From Methanogenium organophilum (GTDB taxonomy: Archaea > Halobacteriota > Methanomicrobia > Methanomicrobiales > Methanomicrobiaceae), in the NCBI RefSeq assembly GCF_026684035.1, contig NZ_CP113361.1, positions 1,736,001-1,800,000 of the forward strand: a stretch of DNA of 64,000 nt, written 5' to 3'. The position numbers and the translations under genes are program-made. The notes under the pieces were generated by a model. That model did no database searches. It worked only from the letters and a program-made list of their open reading frames with translations, and was not told the origin of the DNA. Numbering within the stretch: position 1 is the first letter of the stretch; every line of letters starts with the position of its first letter. Below are positions 54,465 through 63,139 of the stretch, in pieces.

Positions 54465-55160
54465 ATGCCAAAACATATTGGAATCGTTGCCTGCAGTGCG
54501 GAAGGGGCGGCCCTCTGCTATCGCACTATCTGCCGTGAGGCTCCCGCACGAATGGGGGAGCACATGCACCCTGAAGTCTCGATGCACACCCACCCGTTGG
54601 GGGAGTATGTACCCTTATTCCGTTCAGGTGACTGGGACGGGGTTGCTGAACGTATGCTGGATTCAGCAGAGAAACTGGTCTCCATCGGGGCACAGATCCT
54701 TATATGTCCGGATAATACTGTCCACGGAGCTTTTTCCTCGGTGGAGAAGAAGTCTGCGGTGCCATGGATACACATTGCGGATGCAGTCGGAGTAGAGGCG
54801 AAACGACAGGGATATGCCAGAATCGGGGTTACTGGCACGAAATGCCTGATGGCAGGTTCTGTCTACCCTGAGAGACTCGCGAAGTTTGACATTGTATGTG
54901 AGTTGCCGGATGAGTTGGACCGTGAACGCATTGACATGATTATCTTCAGGCAGCTCGTGAACGGCATCTATACAAATGAATCCCGGCGATTTTTTTGTGA
55001 CGTGTTTGAGAAACTAAAAGAGCGGGGATGCGACGCAGTCGCCCTTGGCGGGACTGAGATTCCGATTCTCGTTGACATGAGTGACTGCCCCATGCCGGTA
55101 CTGGATTCCGCGCGGCTTCTCGCACGGGCGGCACTGGAGCGGGCACTGGAAGATGGGTAA
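54465..55160 (+). CDS. Aspartate/glutamate racemase-family protein, copy 1 (active-site Cys lost)
   Basis: A 231-aa protein of the Asp/Glu/hydantoin racemase superfamily. It begins MPKHIGIVACSAEGAALCYR. The family uses two catalytic Cys, one in a CNT motif and one in a GCTE motif. Here the first site reads CPDNTVH (residues 81-87; Asp83 replaces the Cys directly before NT) and the second reads GGTEIP (residues 195-200; Gly196 replaces Cys). Both usual acid-base Cys are therefore missing, so normal racemase activity is doubtful. The frame extends upstream to 54420, but Met 54465 matches the start of the paralogue at 55625. It forms a tandem pair with it. Confidence 0.85.
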   Translation: MPKHIGIVACSAEGAALCYRTICREAPARMGEHMHPEVSMHTHPLGEYVPLFRSGDWDGVAERMLDSAEKLVSIGAQILICPDNTVHGAFSSVEKKSAVPWIHIADAVGVEAKRQGYARIGVTGTKCLMAGSVYPERLAKFDIVCELPDELDRERIDMIIFRQLVNGIYTNESRRFFCDVFEKLKERGCDAVALGGTEIPILVDMSDCPMPVLDSARLLARAALERALEDG

Positions 55161-55624
55161 GAGTGCTGCAATCCATCCAGTGGCATTGCCCTATTTTTCC
55201 CTGTGCAGACATAGAGATGACCGGGAATGAAGGTTTATTCCTGTCTGTTACCCACACCAGCCCGCCGCCATTCGTGCCGGTCTGTTATGGGTGAAAGTGT
55301 GCGCTTCTCATCATTTGTGAATGGTGCCCGTTGTTCCGGACCGAATCTCCGGGGGTCGCAGGATGCGTGCATGGCATGGTATGCTTCCGGAGCGGGATCC
55401 CGCTGGATATCGGTGACGTAGAATCATACGCCCGGTTTTTGGACCTGGGGGTATTGAATTCTCTCTTCCGATAGTCCAAGCAGCATGAACCGGTATCCGT
55501 CAACGTTCTCCCGTGAAACTGGGCATCGTAGCGGACCAGCTGGCACAGGAAAATTTCCTATGGAGATATCTCCTGTCTGCACCAGCACAACACTAAAAGC
55601 ATCTTCCGCCAATATGAGGACACT
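55161..55624. other. Spacer between racemase paralogues
   Basis: About 460 bp without a gene. A stretch at 55219-55247 resembles 56374-56400 downstream of the second copy (GACCGGGAAT, then AGGTTTAT, then CCTGTC), so the tandem duplication included non-coding sequence. The promoter of copy 2 must lie near 55580-55610. Confidence 0.5.
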
Positions 55625-56320
55625 ATGCCAAAACATATCGGAATCGTTGCCTGCAGCGCGGAGGGGGCGGCGCTCTGCTACCGCACCCTCTGTGGTGAGG
55701 CACCGGCACGGATGGGGGAACACATGCACCCCGAGGTATCGATGCATACCTATCCCCTGGGTGAGTATATGCCCTTCATCCGCTCCGGTGACTGGAAGGG
55801 AGTCGCAGACCTGATGGCGGGAACCGCAGAGAAGCTCGTCTCCATCGGGGCGGAACTTCTGATATGCCCGGACAATACCATCCACGAGGCCTTTTCCCTG
55901 GTCGAGAAGACGTCGCCGGTCCCGTGGATCCATATCGCGGATGCGGTCGGCGCCGAAGCGCAGGCGCGGGGCTACAAAACCCTCGGCATCACCGGGACGA
56001 AGTACCTGATGACGGGCCCCGTCTATCCTGAGCGGCTCGCGGACTTCGGCATCACCTGTGAGATTCCGGATACGCCGGATCGGGACCGCATCGACACCAT
56101 CATCTTCAAGCAGCTCGTGAACGGCATATTCACCGAAGAGTCGCGGCTGTACTTCAACACGGTGATCGAAGAGTTGAAGAGCCGGGGATGCGATGCGGTC
56201 GTCCTCGGGTGCACGGAGATCCCGCTTCTCGTCAATCCCGATGACTGCCCCCTGCCGGTGCTTGATTCCACACGGCTTCTCGCACGGGCAGCGCTGGAGC
56301 GGGCGCTCGCAGACGAATAA
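55625..56320 (+). CDS. Aspartate/glutamate racemase-family protein, copy 2
   Basis: A 231-aa paralogue of the gene at 54465, the same length and about three-quarters identical by eye. It retains the second catalytic Cys (GCTEIP, Cys196) but the first site is CPDNTIH (Asp83), so it has one catalytic Cys. Some L-Asp/Glu-specific racemases also work with one Cys. Possible substrates are an amino acid, a hydantoin or a related acid. A GAGG element lies just upstream of the ATG. Confidence 0.88.
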   Translation: MPKHIGIVACSAEGAALCYRTLCGEAPARMGEHMHPEVSMHTYPLGEYMPFIRSGDWKGVADLMAGTAEKLVSIGAELLICPDNTIHEAFSLVEKTSPVPWIHIADAVGAEAQARGYKTLGITGTKYLMTGPVYPERLADFGITCEIPDTPDRDRIDTIIFKQLVNGIFTEESRLYFNTVIEELKSRGCDAVVLGCTEIPLLVNPDDCPLPVLDSTRLLARAALERALADE

Positions 56321-56485
56321 TGGTGCCGCCTTTCTTCCGGTACCGCTGTTTGTTTCTGCATGGGCGGAACTGGGACCGGGAATCAGGTTTATCCCTGTCC
56401 GCCCCCCAGACTCTTTGAATGCAGGACATCATGACAGAGCGACGAAATGGCCATCGTTCATGACAGTTCCACACCACATTTGGGT

Positions 56486-57973
56486 TTATGCCCCTGATCC
56501 GGCCAGTTCATTGCCGATCCGGATTACTTCCCGTACGAGAAGATCGAAGTCCTCCCACCGGCTGCGGTGATTGGCAATGCCGACATGCAGGAACTTCCTG
56601 TCCCTGAGGGTGACGGTTGAGGTGACCGCGATCCCCCTCTCCTGGAGTTCGGTCTCGATCTGCTTGTTCAGGCCGTCGAGCATGGCATCGTCCAGATCAG
56701 GCCGGGTGTAGCGGAAGTTGACAATATTCAGCGATACCGGCAACGCCAACTCAAGTTCAGGGGCGGCTTCAATCAGCCGGGCCAGATAATGCGCCTGATC
56801 GATATTCTGCTGGATAAGTCGCCCGTACCTGGCGGTGCCGTGCTCTTTTATCGTCATCCATGCCTTGAGTGCACAAAATCCCCGCGAGAGCTCAAACCCA
56901 TAATCTGAGAGCCAGGGCACGTCAATACCGGTCAACCCCCGGTCTCCTTCCCCGTGGGCAAGATACGTCGTGGAGAGCGAGAAGGCACGGCGTTGTTCTT
57001 CGGCGTTCCTAATGAGGACACAGCCGATGGGGTACTGCAAATACATCCACTTATGCAGGTCAAATGCCAGAGAATCAGCGCGCTCCATTCCCGCGACGAG
57101 ATGCCGATACCTGGGAGCGATGGCTGTCCAGGCACCACACGCACCGTCGACATGGAACCAGCACTTTTCCTCGGCACAGATATCTGCGAGTGCATTGAGA
57201 TCGTCTATCGCCGCTGTATTGGTCGTCCCGGCGCACCCGACAATGCAGATCGGGAGAAGCCCGTTCGCACGGTCGTTTTCAATGGCCGCTTTCAGAGCCG
57301 CGAGATCGATCTGCAGGGACTCGTTCACGGGGATACGGCGTAACGCGTCGTTCCCGAAACCGAGCAGTTCCACCGCCTTCTGGATAGAGGAATGCGCTTC
57401 TTCCGAACAGTAGAGAGTCATCTGCTGCGGGGCATTATACATTCCCCTGCTCCGCACATCGAACCCGGCCATGGCATTCCGTGCAACGGACAGGCCGATC
57501 AGGTTTGAAGCCGAGCAACCGCTGGTAATAAGACCGCCGGCATCCGGAGGATATCCGAGAAGATCCTTGCACCAGTCGAGAACCTGCAGCTCGACGTAGT
57601 TATTGCTGAGGTAGGAAAACGATCCGCTGATGGCATCCGTTGAGGCCGCCAGCAGCTCTGCAAACATTCCCATTACGGTTCCGGGGCCCGCGACCCATCC
57701 CCAGAACCTCGGATGGCTGTTGCCAAATTGGTACGGGAGAATGTACCGGAGATACTCGTGGTATACCTCTTCGGCAGGCTCGGGTTCTGGCGGCGGTGGG
57801 CCTTCAAAGTGCGCTTTCACCTGCGGTGGCGCATGCTGCCAGACAGGACGATCCCGCAGCGTCTCGAGATAGTCCATTGCGTCATCCAGAATTCGGTGGC
57901 CAAGGACACGCATGGACTCCCACTCTTCCGGGTCCAGTGTTTCTTCATACTGTGCTTCGATCTGTGCATTCAT
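56486..57973 (-). CDS. Group II pyridoxal-phosphate-dependent amino acid decarboxylase
   Basis: A 495-aa PLP enzyme of the aromatic-L-amino-acid/glutamate decarboxylase family, whose length is normal. The PLP lysine is K308 in SLAFDLHKWMYLQYP, with the cofactor-ring aspartate in CWFHVDGACGAW (residues 271-282) and the phosphate region GGLITSGCSASNLIGL (146-161). The product would be a primary amine from an aromatic amino acid or possibly glutamate; the substrate is not decided by sequence. The ATG at 57973 has a G-rich ribosome site (GGGGG) at about -9. The gene is antisense to its neighbours. Confidence 0.92.
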   Translation of the reverse strand: MNAQIEAQYEETLDPEEWESMRVLGHRILDDAMDYLETLRDRPVWQHAPPQVKAHFEGPPPPEPEPAEEVYHEYLRYILPYQFGNSHPRFWGWVAGPGTVMGMFAELLAASTDAISGSFSYLSNNYVELQVLDWCKDLLGYPPDAGGLITSGCSASNLIGLSVARNAMAGFDVRSRGMYNAPQQMTLYCSEEAHSSIQKAVELLGFGNDALRRIPVNESLQIDLAALKAAIENDRANGLLPICIVGCAGTTNTAAIDDLNALADICAEEKCWFHVDGACGAWTAIAPRYRHLVAGMERADSLAFDLHKWMYLQYPIGCVLIRNAEEQRRAFSLSTTYLAHGEGDRGLTGIDVPWLSDYGFELSRGFCALKAWMTIKEHGTARYGRLIQQNIDQAHYLARLIEAAPELELALPVSLNIVNFRYTRPDLDDAMLDGLNKQIETELQERGIAVTSTVTLRDRKFLHVGIANHRSRWEDFDLLVREVIRIGNELAGSGA

Positions 57974-58178
57974 GATTTTCCCCCTGAAATGCTATTGACT
58001 GGATAGCTCTGCCTGAAAGCAACCCTGTCAAATATATTAATGGGATATAGAATCCCCTTTGGATATCGGGGTTTATATATAGGAATGCCAAGGAGACGTT
58101 CTTACCGGATACCGACCTGAATGGAGAGGGGGGGTGCATCCATCCCTGACGGAGACATCTCAGTTCACATCAGATCAA

Positions 58179-58204
58179 GTCCCTTGGGACCAGTGAATTA
58201 ATAA
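58179..58204 (+). promoter_or_regulatory. Promoter with dyad GTCCC-TT-GGGAC and TATA box
   Basis: The dyad occupies 58179-58190, immediately upstream of the TATA-like GAATTAATAAC (about 58194-58204), whose centre is 28 bp before the ATG at 58228. The transcript should be leaderless. The same 110-bp upstream block recurs before the gene at 60553, with a 4-nt length difference upstream of the dyad. Confidence 0.6.
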
Positions 58205-58227
58205 CAGATGCTGGCTATTCCCCATGC

Positions 58228-60159
58228 ATGCTATCATCACGTAATCATGCGGCCCTTTATCTCATTTTGCTCGTAGGAGCGATACTCTTTGTTTGTGGGT
58301 GTGTGAATGAAGAATCGGCGACCTTGTCTATGAGCGAGCTTTCGTTCTACACTGAACAATTGCCGCCCTACAACTACGAAGAGAGCGGTCTCCTGAAGGG
58401 AATCTCTATTGATCTCCTGGATGAAATCACCGCAAGGATGGGTGAGCCCGTATCGCATGACCGGATCCAGCTGGTATACTGGACAGAGGGGTATGAGGCG
58501 GCCCTCACCGGAGAGAAGACCGTGGTTTTCACCACTGCAAGGCTTCCCGAGCGTGAGCAGTCCTTCAAGTGGGCAGGACCCATCTATCCCTTTACAACTG
58601 CCCTCTTTGCCAGGCCAGACCACTCTGCCACCATCGAGTTTCCGGATGACCTCGAGGGAGTCCGTATCGGGGTGATCAAGGATGATGTCGCCATGCTCCA
58701 ACTCCTGGATGCAGGAGTCGAACCGGACCAGCTGGTGCAGGAAACCGAAGCAACAGTATTGGTTCAGAAGCTCCTGGACGGCGAGATCGACTTCTGGGCC
58801 TATCCGGAAGTTGCAGGAAAATACTTCACCTACCAGGTAACCGGAAACCCATATGCCCTGAGGGTCGTCTCTACCCTGCCGGAACTGGAGGGATACTATG
58901 CCTTCAGCAAGGACGTCCCCGATTCGCTCGTCCAGTCCTTCCAGCAGACCCTGGATGCCATCAAGGCAGAGAAAGACGCCGAGGGGATCAGCACCTATGA
59001 GAAGATTTTGGGCCGCCAAATTCCCGCGGTGGGGCTTGCACAGCTTACCTACCTGACCGAGGAGTGGGCGCCGTATAATTATGAAGAAGACGGGGAGGTC
59101 ACCGGTATCTCTATCGATATCCTGAATGCGGTCTTTGGACACATGGTCGCGAACCAGCCCCCGGAGGTCAGTATCGTCCCGCTGCCCGAAGGGTTCGATG
59201 CAGTGCAGGATGGCAGCACGGTCCTCTTCCCAATCGTCCGGACAGCGGAGCGAGAGCCTCTTTACAAGTGGGCAGGGCCGTTTACCAAGGCCAGTTTTGT
59301 CATCTTCGCACCGATCGCGAAGAACATCATCATCTCCTCGCCTGAGGATCTGAACCAGTATAGGATAGGGGTGGTAGAGGATTCTGTCGAGAACAACATG
59401 CTCATATCTCGCGGAGTGGACCCTTCACAGATTATCAATAGAGGGACTTCCGAGGAACTCGTTCAGATGCTGGAGGCAGGGGAGATCGACCTCTGGGCAA
59501 TGGGCGATCTTGCCGGTCGGCACCAGATACTCAAGACAGCAACGGATCCGAATGCCTACGAGGCAGTATATACGTTAAGCGAGGATGATCTTTACTTCAT
59601 CTTCAGCATGGACGTCCCGGATCTGCTGGTCGAGGCCTTCCAGCAGGGGCTGAATACCGTGCGTGACCAGAGGGATGCCACAGGGGTAAGTGAATATGAG
59701 CAGATCCTGTACCACTACCTTGGGGTTGGCTGCGCACGGCAGGTCATCAGCGACGCCGAGGTGATGGCGCTCGTAAACATGACCGCCGCAGATATTGCAA
59801 AGGACGCCGAAGGCACATTCCAGGCGATCAATGCACAGAAAGCCCCGTACTGGGACCCGGAGAACCCGGCGCTCTATGTCTTCGTGTACGATAGCAATGT
59901 GACCATGGTCGCCCATGGAGACAATATAAGGATGGTTGGTGTAAATTACAGGTATAAGACCGACGTCGCCGGGAAACCATTCCGGTTCGAGATACTTCAG
60001 GGAGCCCGCGAGAACGGAACCGGCTGGATAGACTATGTGTACGCCAACCCGGTTGAGCAGAACCTGTACTACAAGACCACCTATTACCGCATGGTGGAGG
60101 GAAGCGACGGGAACGAATACGTCGTGTGCAGCGGGAATTTCAAGGCCTGCGGGACCTGA
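58228..60159 (+). CDS. Lipoprotein with two solute-binding domains and a Cache domain
   Basis: A 643-aa exported protein. Lipobox at FVCGC (Cys25). Two periplasmic-binding-protein type 3 domains follow: residues 36-272 (LPPYNYEESGLLKGISIDLL, FTTARLPEREQSFKWAGPIY) and 283-505 (WAPYNYEEDGEVTGISID, FPIVRTAEREPLYKWAGPF). A single Cache-like domain (residues about 515-640) contains NPALYVFVYDSNVTMVAHGD and GTGWIDYVYANPVEQNLYYK. Domain duplication inside one chain plus a Cache module suggests ligand sensing or delivery at the cell surface. No permease, ATPase, kinase or chemoreceptor gene is adjacent. The paralogue at 60553 has one binding domain. Confidence 0.9.
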   Translation: MLSSRNHAALYLILLVGAILFVCGCVNEESATLSMSELSFYTEQLPPYNYEESGLLKGISIDLLDEITARMGEPVSHDRIQLVYWTEGYEAALTGEKTVVFTTARLPEREQSFKWAGPIYPFTTALFARPDHSATIEFPDDLEGVRIGVIKDDVAMLQLLDAGVEPDQLVQETEATVLVQKLLDGEIDFWAYPEVAGKYFTYQVTGNPYALRVVSTLPELEGYYAFSKDVPDSLVQSFQQTLDAIKAEKDAEGISTYEKILGRQIPAVGLAQLTYLTEEWAPYNYEEDGEVTGISIDILNAVFGHMVANQPPEVSIVPLPEGFDAVQDGSTVLFPIVRTAEREPLYKWAGPFTKASFVIFAPIAKNIIISSPEDLNQYRIGVVEDSVENNMLISRGVDPSQIINRGTSEELVQMLEAGEIDLWAMGDLAGRHQILKTATDPNAYEAVYTLSEDDLYFIFSMDVPDLLVEAFQQGLNTVRDQRDATGVSEYEQILYHYLGVGCARQVISDAEVMALVNMTAADIAKDAEGTFQAINAQKAPYWDPENPALYVFVYDSNVTMVAHGDNIRMVGVNYRYKTDVAGKPFRFEILQGARENGTGWIDYVYANPVEQNLYYKTTYYRMVEGSDGNEYVVCSGNFKACGT

Positions 60160-60226
60160 ATCCCTTTTCACAACCCTTTGTTGGCTTAGGTTTCGCGAGA
60201 TATAATTAATTATATGTATAATATCG

Positions 60227-60430
60227 TCATGTTCTTCTTCGTGGTTGCTGCACCGTGTAGGCATAGGTGTGGATATTATGCGCAGGATCATAGTACGAAT
60301 TCATCACCGTCCCGACCCCGGTAACCGTATGGAAATGCGGATTCGCGGCCAGGGCAGGTACTGTCAGGATCACAATCAGTACAATTAGCGATAACAGTAC
60401 AGCAAATACTCTTCCCCTCCTCTGGTTAAT
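60227..60430 (-). pseudogene. Remnant of a small secreted-protein gene
   Basis: Minus-strand frame from just after a stop (60431-60433) to TGA at 60227-60229. It reads RRGRVFAVLLSLIVLIVILT then VPALAANPHFHTVTGVG, a textbook signal peptide followed by a polar N-terminus. No ATG, GTG or TTG precedes the signal sequence, and the frame ends abruptly in QPRRRT about 40 residues after the cleavage site. It is most likely a decayed or frameshifted gene caught between the two duplicated lipoprotein genes. Confidence 0.5.
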
Positions 60431-60503
60431 TTACTGATATTCCGCGTTGTCCGTGATCGGGGGTGCATCCATCCCTGGCGGAGACATCTCAATTCACATC
60501 AGA

Positions 60504-60530
60504 GTCCCTTGGGACCAGTGAATTAATAAC
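60504..60530 (+). promoter_or_regulatory. Duplicated promoter with dyad GTCCC-TT-GGGAC and TATA box
   Basis: Dyad 60504-60515 and TATA-like GAATTAATAAC 60520-60530. The arrangement and spacing to ATG 60553 are the same as at 58179-58228. Confidence 0.6.
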
Positions 60531-60552
60531 AGATGCTGGCTATTCCCCATGC

Positions 60553-61812
60553 ATGCTATCACCACGTAATCATGCGTCCCTTTATCTCATTCTGCTCTTG
60601 GGAGCGATACTCTTTGTTTGTGGGTGTGTGAATGAACAGCCTGGCGAAAGTGTACCCGCCACAACTGTGCCTGTAACCGGAACCATCGAGAGCCTGTCGT
60701 TCTACACCACAGAAATGCCACCCTACAACTACGAAGAGAACGGATCCCTGAAGGGGATCTCGGTCGAACTCTTAGAATTGGCCACAGAGGAGATGGGGAC
60801 GAACGTATCCAGGGAAGAATTGCAGCTGTTATCATGGTCAGAGGGGTACCAGGCAGTCCTCGACCAGAAAAACAGTATGATCTTTACCATCGCCCGCCTA
60901 CCCTCACGCGAAACCTCCTTCAAGTGGGCCGGGCCCATTATGACGGCCCATACCGTCATCTTTGCCCGGCAGGGAAGTGGGATCGAGATCGATGATCCCG
61001 GTGACCTGCAGAACTACCGCATCGGAGTTGAAACAGACGACGCGGCCATCCCGCAGCTGCTGGATATCGGGGTGGACGAGAGCCAGATCGTGCAGGTCCT
61101 CAATGCCACTCTCCTGGTTTCCATGCTCCGGGATGGTGATATTGACCTGTGGGCATATGGGGAGGTTTCAGGACGGTATTTTGCAGAGCAGGTAACGGGC
61201 GATGCATCGGGCATCGAAGTCGTCTACAGTTTCCCCTATGTACCGCTCTATTATGCCTTCAGTCTCGACGTGCCGGATGCAACCGTGCAGTCCTTCCAGC
61301 AGGCGCTGGATGCAGTCAAAACAGCGAGGGAACCCGGCTATAGTGAATTCGAGCGGATCCTGTACCGTTACCTCGGGGTCGGCTGCTACCGGAATGTCAC
61401 GAGCGACGCCGAGGTGATGGCACTCGCCAACCTGACGGCGGAGGCGATCGAGCAGGATGCTCAGGGCACCTTCCGGAAGATCAATGAGGGAGAGGCTCCC
61501 TACCTCGATCCCGAAAACCCGGCCCGCTATGTCTTCGTCTATGATACGGACCTGGTCTTGGTTGCCAACGCAGACAATCCCGCTTCCGTGGGCAACAACT
61601 TCCAGGGACTGGTGGATGTAACCGGTACACCGTTCCGTGACGAGATTCGGTCAGGAGCGCTTCAGAACGGCACCGGTTGGGTGGAGTATGTGTTCCTGGA
61701 TCCGGAAGAGTCCGGGCTGTATAATAAGATGACCTTCTACCGCCTGACGCAGGGGAGCGACGGGCAGCAATACATCGTGTGCAGCGGCAAGTACAAAGAC
61801 TGCGGGTCCTGA
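60553..61812 (+). CDS. Lipoprotein with one solute-binding domain and a Cache domain
   Basis: A 419-aa paralogue of the protein at 58228. It has the same signal peptide (LFVCGC lipobox), one type 3 solute-binding domain (MPPYNYEENGSLKGISVELL, FTIARLPSRETSFKWAGPI) and the same C-terminal Cache-like domain (NPARYVFVYDTDLVLVANAD, GTGWVEYVFLDPEESGLYNK). The second binding domain of the paralogue is absent. The frame is open 30 codons further 5', but the ATG at 60553 matches the start of the paralogue. Likely a sensor or a partner for an importer encoded elsewhere. Confidence 0.9.
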   Translation: MLSPRNHASLYLILLLGAILFVCGCVNEQPGESVPATTVPVTGTIESLSFYTTEMPPYNYEENGSLKGISVELLELATEEMGTNVSREELQLLSWSEGYQAVLDQKNSMIFTIARLPSRETSFKWAGPIMTAHTVIFARQGSGIEIDDPGDLQNYRIGVETDDAAIPQLLDIGVDESQIVQVLNATLLVSMLRDGDIDLWAYGEVSGRYFAEQVTGDASGIEVVYSFPYVPLYYAFSLDVPDATVQSFQQALDAVKTAREPGYSEFERILYRYLGVGCYRNVTSDAEVMALANLTAEAIEQDAQGTFRKINEGEAPYLDPENPARYVFVYDTDLVLVANADNPASVGNNFQGLVDVTGTPFRDEIRSGALQNGTGWVEYVFLDPEESGLYNKMTFYRLTQGSDGQQYIVCSGKYKDCGS

Positions 61813-61885
61813 TCAAATCACCCATTCTTTTTCGTAGTGAGAAGACACGGCAAATGACAGGTGAAGAGAATCTTCCAGACAATCC

Positions 61886-62290
61886 TTAAGGTATCGGGAC
61901 GGGTACCACGAAGAACGTGGCGTAGCCGTCTCCAATGTTCCTTGTCACGTGTCCCTTCCCTGAGGTATCCTCCAGAAGCACCAGATCCCCTGGGCCGAAC
62001 TGATGGACCGTCCCGTCGGTCGTCTTTACTTCCACCCCGCCCGACATGAGGGCGAGGAACTGCCGGGTGGGAGCCGGATGGAGTTCGCCAATCCAGCCCG
62101 GCTCAAAGGTATAAAAGCGATATTTCGACGCGGCTCTATCCTCAGAGATATAGAACGGGGCGGCGGGTGGCGCTCCCTGCGCGAGTCTCTGTTCGACCGT
62201 GACGACATCAAGATGAGATTCGCCCTGCGAGTCCGCATATATTCTGTAATATGTCACCTGAGTGAGATTGGAGGAGGCTGTCATAGTCAT
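61886..62290 (-). CDS. Cupin-domain protein
   Basis: A 134-aa single-domain cupin. Motif 1 has GWIGELHPAPTRQFLALMSG, motif 2 GPGDLVLLEDTSGKGHVTRN. The metal-binding His are only partly conserved (HPAPTR, GKGH), so metal binding is plausible but not certain. Substrate unknown; other small cupins act as isomerases, dioxygenases or sensors. A GAGGGAT ribosome site stands before the ATG; Met3 is an alternative start. Confidence 0.85.
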   Translation of the reverse strand: MTMTASSNLTQVTYYRIYADSQGESHLDVVTVEQRLAQGAPPAAPFYISEDRAASKYRFYTFEPGWIGELHPAPTRQFLALMSGGVEVKTTDGTVHQFGPGDLVLLEDTSGKGHVTRNIGDGYATFFVVPVPIP

Positions 62291-62576
62291 ATCTATATCC
62301 CTCGGTCAATGTACGTGTTGGGATACATCCCATCACAATTACTACCTGACGGGTGTTGGATAAATACATTACGACCGACCCGGATGATTAAGGAGGAGTG
62401 CTCCGAAGCATTACACATCAGGGTGTCTTGTGTACTGGATAGGAACTTCCATACCGGGAAATACGCAGAGGAAAAATGGATGAGATTATTCATAAAACAG
62501 AGCCCCTGATTCCTTTTTTGCACATGCTCAATTGGCTCAGCAATGAAGGAATACCTTGAAACAACGGATCATCCTT

Positions 62577-63032
62577 TTACTCTTCTCCGATATCTTCGTC
62601 CCACAATTCCGGATGGGTGGCGATAAATTCACGCATCATCCGCACGCACTCCTCATCGTCCATAATGACCAGTTCGACACCCCTCGAACGCAGATACTCC
62701 TCCGGCCCCTGAAACGTTTGGTTTTCCCCGATGACGACCTTGGGAATGTTATAGAGGAGGACTGCGCCGCTACACATATCGCATGGCGAGAGGGTTGAAT
62801 ACAGCACCGCACGGCGATAATCCTGTGCCCTCAGGCGGCCCGCATTCTCCAGGCAGTCCATCTCGGCATGGAGGACTGCACTCCCGTTCTGCACCCGGCG
62901 ATTGTGTCCCCGCCCGACGATGGTGTCGTCGATCACCAGCACCGCGCCGATGGGGATTCCGCCTTCCTTCAACCCCGTTCTCGCTTCCTCGATGGCGGTC
63001 TTCATGAATTCATCTGTTGCCGTGGTTCCCAT
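62577..63032 (-). CDS. Cytosine deaminase, yeast Fcy1-like
   Basis: A 151-aa zinc deaminase. Catalytic residues are H55 and E57 (VLHAEMDCLENAGRL) and C84 and C87 (LSPCDMCSGAVLLYNIPK). The whole chain resembles yeast cytosine deaminase Fcy1, including the N-terminal GGIPIGAVLV and GRGHNRRVQNGSAVLHAE and the C-terminal PELWDEDIGE, where Trp closes the active site in the yeast enzyme. It should convert cytosine to uracil (pyrimidine salvage) or act on a related base. The frame extends to 63128, but the conserved domain starts at Met 63032. Substrate assignment rests on similarity; guanine-type activity is not excluded. Confidence 0.8.
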   Translation of the reverse strand: MGTTATDEFMKTAIEEARTGLKEGGIPIGAVLVIDDTIVGRGHNRRVQNGSAVLHAEMDCLENAGRLRAQDYRRAVLYSTLSPCDMCSGAVLLYNIPKVVIGENQTFQGPEEYLRSRGVELVIMDDEECVRMMREFIATHPELWDEDIGEE

Positions 63033-63139
63033 GGTGAGAAGATGGAGTGGAGAATGTTGAATCTTGTGGTCCTGCCAGAGATCATCCATTCCCGAAGAAG
63101 AGGATGCCCTGGGCGTCATCCGGTACATTCCATATGATT

